Of a DNA stretch of 9,373 nt, positions 1 to 4,749 are shown one piece after another. The notes below the pieces were generated by a model. The model was given only the letters and a program-made list of their open reading frames with translations, searched no databases and was not told where the DNA came from. The DNA lies in NCBI GenBank assembly GCA_038209275.1, contig JBBQXW010000297.1:1-9373 (forward strand), written 5' to 3'. The position numbers and the translations under genes were made by a program. Each line of letters starts with the position of its first letter. The stretch's first letter is position 1. The DNA is from L227-5C sp038209275. Its GTDB lineage: Bacteria > Chloroflexota > Chloroflexia > Chloroheliales > Chloroheliaceae.

Positions 1-28
1 TCCAGAATTAACTGTGTAAAATCAAAGA

Positions 29-718
29 CTACTTATTCCCATATTTTGAGACCAGTCGTTTGACCGACATTTGCCATTCCGGGCCAGATGGGTCGGAGGC
101 TGCCGCGTCGGTGGGGATAGGGTTATATTCGGCTTGCAAACCGCGTCGGGCCATTTCCTGGGCTATTTCGCGGCTTCCAGCAAGCAAGCGGTTGGCTTCG
201 CTCAGGCCGCGCCGCTCGGCTTGCAATAGCGAAGTGACGGTTTGAGCATTACTTTCGTTGCCGTTGCCCGGCCCAATGAGGTTGGGCGAAATTACGCCGG
301 GAATAATTATGGAGGGTGGCGGCGCACCCTGGCGGCGCGTCACAAAAAAAGGCAAACTCGATAACCAACAAACTTTATACGGATGGCTGACCGACCAGGC
401 CGGAAAATCGAGGCAAACCACCATATCTATCTTTACGCCGTTACTCTCAGTTATGTCAAGCAAGCGCCAACCGAAGGCCGCTTTTGCGACATCGCGCGGC
501 ACAAAGCTGCGCTGCGGCACTTTCGCTTCTTCCGCCGTCAGCCCGGCAGCTTTGAGGGCAGCGACTAACTGGCGACCTGTCTGCCAAATCTGCCGGGCCA
601 ATGCTACCGGGTCATCTAGTTGTGGCTCTTCGTCCGGCTCCGCACCTGGCTCAAGTTCATCAAAAATCGCCTGGGTGTAGCAGACCAGCACTGTTTTAAT
701 TTCTCTGTTATCAGTCAT
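29..718 (-). CDS. GT4-like glycosyltransferase N-terminal-half protein (no C-terminal catalytic domain)
   Basis: 229 aa from the ATG at 718. The frame stays open to a GTG at 901, but that would overlap the upstream gene and its extra 61 residues look non-coding, so ATG is preferred; the Shine-Dalgarno is weak (AGAGA, 4 nt away). Residues 97-119 read D-M-V-V-C, then FPAWSVSHPYKVCWL, which resembles the 'D-V-V-x-T-x-FPSY-x-V-x-HP-KV-x-WL' segment of GT4 (GT-B) glycosyltransferases. Residues 168-202 (ERRGLSEANRLLAGSREIAQ, then a basic stretch and Y-N-P-I-P) resemble the 'L-x-EAR-x-IF-x-SRNVA-x-RL...LYPPP' interdomain segment. The last residues, with W215 followed by a helix, resemble the C-terminal return helix. 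The whole nucleotide-sugar-binding C-terminal domain, about 150 residues, is absent, as is the usual Gly-rich N-terminal loop. It is therefore probably not an active transferase; a scaffold, sugar-binding or regulatory role is inference. No signal peptide or membrane segment, so cytoplasmic. It lies 116 bp downstream of the SH3 gene on the same strand, possibly cotranscribed. The family assignment is from remembered motifs. Confidence 0.5.
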   Translation of the reverse strand: MTDNREIKTVLVCYTQAIFDELEPGAEPDEEPQLDDPVALARQIWQTGRQLVAALKAAGLTAEEAKVPQRSFVPRDVAKAAFGWRLLDITESNGVKIDMVVCLDFPAWSVSHPYKVCWLSSLPFFVTRRQGAPPPSIIIPGVISPNLIGPGNGNESNAQTVTSLLQAERRGLSEANRLLAGSREIAQEMARRGLQAEYNPIPTDAAASDPSGPEWQMSVKRLVSKYGNK

Positions 719-834
719 ATATTCTCTAAAAAGAAAGCCCCGCACTGTGGCAGGGCCGTTATTTGCTCTTCTCGTAAATAGTAGGGGTGCAATGAATTGC
801 GCCCAATCCCAGGCAGCCTTGCTAAAGTAACCCG

Positions 835-1839
835 CTACTCTTTCTTTTGCAGATAATCCTGAGCTACCCAACCAGTTTTGCCTTTGTAGCTGACCGGCCA
901 CCAGTTAAGACCTTCCGCCGCTTTGTAAGGCCCGGTTATTTCCACATCCTGACCTTCGGGAATCATCATAACGGTATTGTCCGGCTCACTGGCACTGGTA
1001 ACGTGCGGGTCTTTCCTCATTCTCACGCCGCGACCTTGCGTATTAACCACCTTTGCCAGCGTCTTGGCCTGTGGCGTAGCGGTTGCCGGAGCGACCGTAC
1101 TGGTCGGCAAGGCATTGCTGAGGGTGGCAGTCGCTTTGGGTGTGCCAGTAGTAGCAGGATTAGCAGTACCAACCGCCCCAGCCGTTTTGGTCAGGCTAGG
1201 CGTACCAACCGCCGCCCCCGCTACTGTCGTGTTCGCACCGGGCGTGGTATCAGCCGAAGGAGTCGCATCCTTCTTACCGCCCACAACATTGAATAGCACT
1301 ACCAGTACCAACACTACAATTAACGCCCAGGGCAACCACATTTTGTAGTTAAGGCGGTTGAGCGGGCCATCTATCCGTTCGTAGTAAGGAATATTCTCAA
1401 TCAGCCATTTGCGAACAGCACTTGGCTTACCAACCAGCACTGGCGTTGCTGCGGCCTTTTCGCGGCGGTTGATTACCGGGCGATTGCTGCCAGTAGACGG
1501 ACGCAACACGCCGTCGCTATTGCGGGCTTGTCCGCCGCCATCGGCTGAATAAGGTTCCGGGAAACCTTCCTCAAACCGACTATCTCGATAGCTGCCGCTA
1601 GAAACGCCAACCTCAGCCTCGACCACATCAGGGGTGGGAACAGGTTCCCAATAAATTCGAGCGCGGAAGACTTGTTCGCAGTCAATCGTTGCAGCATCTA
1701 CCAGATGATTAGCTCGCCGGTCGTAGAGGCGGGGATTCCGACACCAACCTTTACGCCAGAGCGGAGCAGGCTCGAAGTAGCGGCAGTTCCCACACTTGCG
1801 ATTGCGGGGCAACGACTTCGTCTCTTGCTTTGTCTCCAT
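835..1839 (-). CDS. Membrane-anchored protein with N-terminal four-Cys motif and C-terminal bacterial SH3 domain
   Basis: 334 aa, ATG at 1839 with AGGA 11 nt upstream. Visible architecture: Cys16-x2-Cys19-x13-Cys33-x20-Cys54 in the first 55 residues (CGNCRYFEP...GWCRNP), able to hold a metal or Fe-S centre. A polar, probably disordered stretch follows at about 65-140. A single hydrophobic helix (about 167-186, LPWALIVVLVLVVLFNVVGG) ends in KK. Then comes a Thr/Ala/Pro-rich linker (about 190-260) and an SH3-type domain (about 262-332: V-R-M-R-K-D-P start, 'GWVAQDYL' end), as in SH3_3/SH3b domains that bind peptidoglycan or other envelope polymer. There is no cleavable signal. The positive residues before and after the helix leave topology uncertain, but an external SH3 and a cytoplasmic Cys motif fit best. 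The gene is divergent from the receiver gene and probably cotranscribed with the GT4-like gene below it. The exact role is unknown. Domain calls are confident; ligand and metal are not. Confidence 0.75.
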   Translation of the reverse strand: METKQETKSLPRNRKCGNCRYFEPAPLWRKGWCRNPRLYDRRANHLVDAATIDCEQVFRARIYWEPVPTPDVVEAEVGVSSGSYRDSRFEEGFPEPYSADGGGQARNSDGVLRPSTGSNRPVINRREKAAATPVLVGKPSAVRKWLIENIPYYERIDGPLNRLNYKMWLPWALIVVLVLVVLFNVVGGKKDATPSADTTPGANTTVAGAAVGTPSLTKTAGAVGTANPATTGTPKATATLSNALPTSTVAPATATPQAKTLAKVVNTQGRGVRMRKDPHVTSASEPDNTVMMIPEGQDVEITGPYKAAEGLNWWPVSYKGKTGWVAQDYLQKKE

Positions 1840-1954
1840 TAATCTTTGTATCCTATAACCTTTTCAGTATGCAGGCTAATAGCTCCATTAGCACTTAAAA
1901 CAGCAGATAACTTAAATAGATAAACGCTTAACACGTTTGCAAGTATTAATAAAC

Positions 1955-1983
1955 AGTTTAACGCAGCACTCCTGGTTCGTCAA
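1955..1983 (-). promoter_or_regulatory. Candidate promoter for the SH3-protein gene
   Basis: Read on the minus strand: TTGACG (-35, 5 of 6 to consensus), 17-nt spacer, TAAACT (-10, 4 of 6). Transcription would begin near 1948 and leave a leader of about 110 nt before the ATG at 1839. Spacing is ideal but the -10 is only moderate, so this is tentative. Confidence 0.35.
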
Positions 1984-2065
1984 GTCATTCGGGTCAGGCC
2001 CTGAAATACACCGTTCTCAGCAGGGGCTGGTTCAGCTAAAAACGACTCCATTAGTACCAATGACC

Positions 2066-2094
2066 TTGAATTTGATGTTCTTTCAGGTTATTCT
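2066..2094 (+). promoter_or_regulatory. Candidate promoter for the receiver-domain gene
   Basis: TTGAAT, 17-nt spacer, TATTCT: each hexamer is 4 of 6 to the sigma-70-type consensus, about 75 nt upstream of the ATG. A competing pair lies closer to the gene: TTTACA (2127-2132) and TATACA (2148-2153) with a short 15-nt spacer. Neither is decisive. Confidence 0.25.
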
Positions 2095-2170
2095 TAGTGT
2101 AGAAGGGTGAAAACACTTTATTATTGTTTACATAGCGTTCTTACAACTATACAGAAAACAGGGATTACAA

Positions 2171-2941
2171 ATGATGTTCAATTCTTCATCCAACTACTCG
2201 GTCTCACCCGAACAAAGTAATTTTTCTAGTGCTAAAACTCCTTCGCCTTTTACGGCTGACCGTATTCTGATTGTAGATGATAGCAACCAGATATGTTCCA
2301 TACTGGTGACAAATATTATCAAAGCCTGTCTTTTGCACGGGCGCACCTACCGTATTATTCAATCCGGGCCGCTTGGCCTGATTGAAACCAACGCCACCCA
2401 GGTGCCAGTTGCCCCCGGCTGTTTTGAAAACAAACCTTTGATTATCTACACCGCCAACTGCCCGCGCAACGCTCTGGCCGTCTTGAACTTGCCGGAAGTA
2501 GAGCGATTGATTATCATTTCGGATATTATGATGCCAGGCGACACCGAAGTTGGGCTGTTTGGATTATTACAAGAACTGGCAAAGCGGCGCTTGTCCGTCA
2601 GCCTGATTTTCGCCTCAAGCGAGAAACAGAACCGCTACTACGTCGAGGAAGTACTGCAAAGCGGCAAAGCTTATTTTATGGAAAAAGGCGGCGCAACCTG
2701 GGCGCAATTACCTTTTCTCTTGGTCGAAAATAGCGCCAGCTTTCAGTACAAAGTAGTAGTACGTAGCGATTACGACCACTCTATCATCGAAACCGACAAT
2801 CAGATAACTACAACGTCCGCCAAAAGCACTGACTCAGCCGCGCCAGCGAAAAACAAATCGCGACGCAGCAAAGTTCGGCTGGAAAAGCGCCTGGGTTTCT
2901 GGGAGCGAATCGCTTTCTGGCGCAACCGAGTCAGCGCTTAA
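2171..2941 (+). CDS. Response-regulator receiver protein with internal insertion and basic C-terminal tail
   Basis: 256 aa, ATGATG start with CAGGGA 6 nt upstream. After a 30-residue Ser/Asn-rich extension comes a receiver domain. RILIVDDS supplies the acidic pair D36/D37, LIIISDIMMPG the phospho-acceptor D118, IFASSE the switch Ser149 (usual Thr/Ser), and YFMEKGG the conserved Lys172; the normal Pro after Lys is replaced by Gly. D37 and D118 are 81 residues apart, against 44 in CheY, so about 35 extra residues lie between helix 1 and strand 3 (about 57-92). No DNA-binding, GGDEF or HD output domain follows. Instead there is a polar linker and a strongly basic, Trp-containing tail (about 225-256, RSKVRLEKRLGFWERIAFWR), possibly an amphipathic helix for membrane, nucleic-acid or partner contact (inference). 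Phosphorylation chemistry looks intact. No histidine kinase is in the window. The stop overlaps the convergent hydrolase stop. Confidence 0.8.
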   Translation: MMFNSSSNYSVSPEQSNFSSAKTPSPFTADRILIVDDSNQICSILVTNIIKACLLHGRTYRIIQSGPLGLIETNATQVPVAPGCFENKPLIIYTANCPRNALAVLNLPEVERLIIISDIMMPGDTEVGLFGLLQELAKRRLSVSLIFASSEKQNRYYVEEVLQSGKAYFMEKGGATWAQLPFLLVENSASFQYKVVVRSDYDHSIIETDNQITTTSAKSTDSAAPAKNKSRRSKVRLEKRLGFWERIAFWRNRVSA

Positions 2942-3681
2942 GCTATTTCGACGATTTCGCCTTCTTCGAGTGACTTGATTAGCGAAGCGGCTTTATCAAA
3001 ATCATCACCATAGTGAATCAGGCGCATTTTTTGGAGCAAAGCAGGCGGCAAAGCTGCCAGTTTTTCGTAGGGCGTATGCACTCCCGGCCCGGTTTCGTGA
3101 ATTATTAAATTGGCGGGCGATAGAAAATCGAGCAGGGCGGGGTCAAAAGTAGTATCGGCACTATAGCCCAACATTCGCCCATCCAGGCTAAAACGGGCAG
3201 CGAAAGTTGGAATGTGGTGGCGGGTCGGAAAAATTTCGACCTTAAGAGGCCCAATCTGAACGCTTTGCCCCGGCTCAAGCGGATGCAATTCAAAATAATC
3301 TTCCAGCGTCATAAGCCGTAACTCGGTGAAATCGGGGTTGTAAAGCTGCTGCATCGGCGCTTTCAGGCGATTTTCCCATAATTCCGCCAGCACTGGCGCT
3401 CCGGCATAAAGTTGCGGCTTGCGACGATTTACAAAAAGCTTGTAGAAAGCATAAGCTTCCAATCCGCCCACATGGTCGCCGTGCAAATGGGTAAGCAGCA
3501 CATGGTCAATTTGTTCGAGGGCCAACCCGCTCTGGCTTTTCTCGCGGGCTTCGCGCAAAGCCTTGCGGATGCGTTCGCAACAATCTATCATCAGGTGAAA
3601 CTCACCCGCTTTTATCACAAACGAGCTTGAGTTATATTTTTCGCTAAAAGCGTCGCCTACGCCGATTACTTCAATTTTCAT
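2938..3681 (-). CDS. Metallo-beta-lactamase-fold hydrolase, RNase Z-like
   Basis: 247 aa from ATG at 3681 (MKIEVIGVGDAF...). The frame extends to a TTG at 3750, but that stretch lies inside an intergenic repeat and is not conserved-looking, so the ATG is chosen despite a poor Shine-Dalgarno. The metal site is complete: H65-L-H67-G-D69-H70 (THLHGDHVGG), H155 or H156 (FPTRHHIP), D176 (YSADT) and H223 (LIHYGDD). H195-E196 followed by H202 is reminiscent of the RNase Z/ElaC and arylsulfatase-type subfamily, where tRNA 3' processing is one known activity. At 247 aa it is shorter than the usual about 300-aa RNase Z, and I see no clear flexible exosite arm, so tRNA processing should not be assumed; small phosphodiester or sulfate-ester hydrolysis is equally possible. 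Cytoplasmic. Isolated between a repeat-rich gap and a convergent gene, so probably monocistronic. Confidence 0.8.
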   Translation of the reverse strand: MKIEVIGVGDAFSEKYNSSSFVIKAGEFHLMIDCCERIRKALREAREKSQSGLALEQIDHVLLTHLHGDHVGGLEAYAFYKLFVNRRKPQLYAGAPVLAELWENRLKAPMQQLYNPDFTELRLMTLEDYFELHPLEPGQSVQIGPLKVEIFPTRHHIPTFAARFSLDGRMLGYSADTTFDPALLDFLSPANLIIHETGPGVHTPYEKLAALPPALLQKMRLIHYGDDFDKAASLIKSLEEGEIVEIA

Positions 3682-3706
3682 ATTCTTATAATCGTTTGCC
3701 TGACCG

Positions 3707-3799
3707 AATTGCCACCCTGACACAGGAAGGATCTCAGGTTTTTCAGGCAATTATTTCTGACAAAACCTGGGATGCTTCACTTCGTTCAGCATGACAATT
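3707..3799. repeat. Palindromic repeat, copy 1
   Basis: About 93 bp with imperfect inverted ends: the left end reads AATTGCCACCCTGA, and the reverse complement of the right end reads CAATTGTCATGCTGAA. The internal right part contains GATGCTTCACTTCGTTCAGC. A second copy lies about 125 bp to the right. It sits just upstream of the metallo-hydrolase ATG and would be transcribed as part of that gene's leader if the promoter is further out. It resembles the dispersed REP-like palindromes common in Chloroflexota-type genomes (recollection, not a search). Confidence 0.75.
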
Positions 3800-3832
3800 G
3801 GTAAAGTATTTGTAACAACTCCGCCCGGCGCA

Positions 3833-3923
3833 ATTGTCACCCTGACGCAGGAAGGGTCTCGGCTTTATCTCAAGCATCTTATTTTGGCAACCAGAGATGC
3901 TTCACTTCGTTCAGCATGACAAA
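3833..3923. repeat. Palindromic repeat, copy 2
   Basis: Same element as 3707-3799, in the same orientation, offset by 125 bp at the left end and 126 bp at the right end. The first end reads ATTGTCACCCTGACGCAGG and the second GATGCTTCACTTCGTTCAGC followed by ATGACAA. The GTAAAGTATTT just outside the right end is also duplicated (3801-3811 and 3927-3937), so the repeated unit is longer than the palindrome itself. Confidence 0.75.
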
Positions 3924-3924
3924 C

Positions 3925-3973
3925 CCGTAAAGTATTTTAGAGCGTCTCTAGCACTGGTCACGCCCCTTTACGG
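3925..3973 (-). terminator. Possible hairpin downstream of the gamma-CA gene
   Basis: CCGTAAAG (3925-3932) pairs with CTTTACGG (3966-3973), enclosing a smaller TAGAG/CTCTA stem (3938-3950). It begins 18 bp past the stop at 3992, where a terminator for the minus-strand gene would be expected. There is no U-run directly after the stem, so this is a weak candidate. Confidence 0.25.
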
Positions 3974-3991
3974 CAAGTATTAGGCATGCAC

Positions 3992-4519
3992 TTAGTATTT
4001 CTCGCCCAGCCCTTGTGCCAGATATTTATCGCGGAACTCGTGGTATTCCGGCGCGGCTCGCTCAATCCAGTTTGCTGCTGCACCACTGATGGGCCGCTTG
4101 ACCTGGGCCGGTGCGCCCGCCGCCAGATGGTGCGCCGGAATTTGCGCCCCTGCCCCCACCACCGAACCCGCCGCCACCAGCGACCCTTCGCCGACCACCG
4201 CGCTACCCAGCACCACGCAATTCATGCCAATCAGCGCATCGCGCTCAATTCGGCAACCCTCCATCATCACGCCGTGTCCAATCGTCACGTTCGGGCCGAT
4301 ATAGGTCGGTAAATCGGTATCGCTGGTATGTATCACCGAATTATCCTGTACGTTCGCGCCTTCGCCAATAAAAATCTGGTTATGGTCGCCGCGTAGCACC
4401 ACCCCAAACCAGATACTCGCTCCTTTTTCAATTACCACATCGCCCAGTATTACCGCTGTCGGCGCAATAAAAACCCCTTCAGCAATCTGTGGACGCTTCC
4501 CCTCATACTCGATAATCAT
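3992..4519 (-). CDS. Gamma-carbonic-anhydrase-family hexapeptide-repeat protein with His-to-Glu change at the metal site
   Basis: 175 aa from ATG at 4519, which has GGAGG 8 nt upstream; the TTG at 4534 lies between that Shine-Dalgarno and the upstream repeat and is rejected. The protein is a left-handed beta-helix of imperfect hexapeptide turns (about 10-150) with a C-terminal helix, the usual size and shape for the YrdA/PaaY/gamma-CA family, which forms trimers with metal at subunit interfaces. Conserved R43-G-D45, Q58-D59 and H64 (VQDNSVIHT) are present, as is H82 (TIGH). Five residues after H82, where gamma-CAs have the third His ligand ('GHxxxxHGC'), this protein has E87 (GHGVMMEGC); the codon reads GAG clearly. 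CO2 hydration may therefore be lost or changed, or another metal bound. Related family members include acyl-CoA-pathway and respiratory-complex-associated proteins. Cytoplasmic. Flanked by repeat-rich gaps, so probably a single-gene unit. Confidence 0.85.
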   Translation of the reverse strand: MIIEYEGKRPQIAEGVFIAPTAVILGDVVIEKGASIWFGVVLRGDHNQIFIGEGANVQDNSVIHTSDTDLPTYIGPNVTIGHGVMMEGCRIERDALIGMNCVVLGSAVVGEGSLVAAGSVVGAGAQIPAHHLAAGAPAQVKRPISGAAANWIERAAPEYHEFRDKYLAQGLGEKY

Positions 4520-4527
4520 TCCACTAT

Positions 4528-4532
4528 CCTCC
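4528..4532 (-). promoter_or_regulatory. Ribosome binding site deciding the gamma-CA start
   Basis: GGAGG on the minus strand, 8 nt before the ATG at 4519. It fixes the ATG as start and excludes the in-frame TTG at 4534, which lies upstream of this site. Confidence 0.8.
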
Positions 4533-4538
4533 AATTTT

Positions 4539-4749
4539 AAGGAGAAGGAGAGAGGAAAAGGAAGGAGGAAAGAACAAAGTCTTCAAGGTGAACATCAATT
4601 TTTGCGCTTACCCGGCCCTGAAGAGCCGGGCTAAAAACGGGAAGCTCACTTGATTTTAGCCCGGCTCTTCAGGGCCGGGTACTCTTTAATTCAACGCAAA
4701 AACTGACGCGCAACCCAATTTTCCTTCTCCTTCTCCTTCTCCTTCTCCT
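4539..4749. repeat. Nested inverted-repeat element, about 210 bp
   Basis: Three layers of inverted symmetry fill most of this gap. The outer arms are AAGGAGAAGGAGA (4539-4551) and its complement within a TTCTCC array (4725-4748). The middle arms are TTTTTGCG (4599-4606) and CGCAAAAA (4695-4702). The inner arms are a perfect 28-bp pair, 4609-4636 and 4654-4681, with a 17-nt loop. Each inner arm is itself a mini-hairpin (CCCGGC, 8 nt, GCCGGG). It lies between two minus-strand genes. No U-run follows the stem, so it looks more like a REP/MITE-type element than a simple terminator, though it could still stop or protect transcript 3' ends. Confidence 0.75.
4725..4748. repeat. Hexanucleotide tandem repeat (TTCTCC)x4
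   Basis: Four perfect TTCTCC units (GGAGAA on the minus strand). The last base, 4748, is also the last base of the TAG stop of the hydrolase gene at 4748-6370, so unit gain or loss would occur just outside the reading frame. Confidence 0.85.

Larger units (their letters stand above)
1840..2170. other. Divergent intergenic region, 331 bp
   Basis: This gap separates two genes that are transcribed away from each other, so it should carry promoters for both. I see one plausible minus-strand promoter (1955-1983) and weaker plus-strand candidates (2066-2094, 2127-2153). The short stem TCAGG-C-CCTGA sits near 1993-2003. No convincing ORF, RNA gene or riboswitch was recognised, and the AT-rich stretch at about 1880-1965 has no repeat that looks like an operator. 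Confidence 0.6.

Noticed and set aside
258..680. Antisense ORF opposite the GT4-like gene
   Set aside because: Low-complexity Ser/Arg/Ala composition typical of a shadow frame. The same applies to frames opposite the SH3, hydrolase and gamma-CA genes.
719..901. 61-codon upstream extension of the GT4-like gene to a GTG start
   Set aside because: It overlaps the SH3 gene's 3' end by 67 bp, has no Shine-Dalgarno advantage and adds sequence without resemblance to the family; the ATG at 718 begins a plausible protein.
3682..3750. Extension of the metallo-hydrolase to a TTG at 3750
   Set aside because: The added 23 residues are encoded partly by the palindromic repeat, and the ATG at 3681 matches the usual start of the fold (first beta strand KIEVIGVG).
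3707..3937. CRISPR-like repeat and spacer pattern
   Set aside because: Only two units of about 91-93 bp, palindromic along their length, with no short uniform spacers and no cas genes.
4520..4534. Extension of the gamma-CA gene to a TTG at 4534
   Set aside because: The strong GGAGG lies downstream of that TTG and 8 nt before the ATG at 4519.
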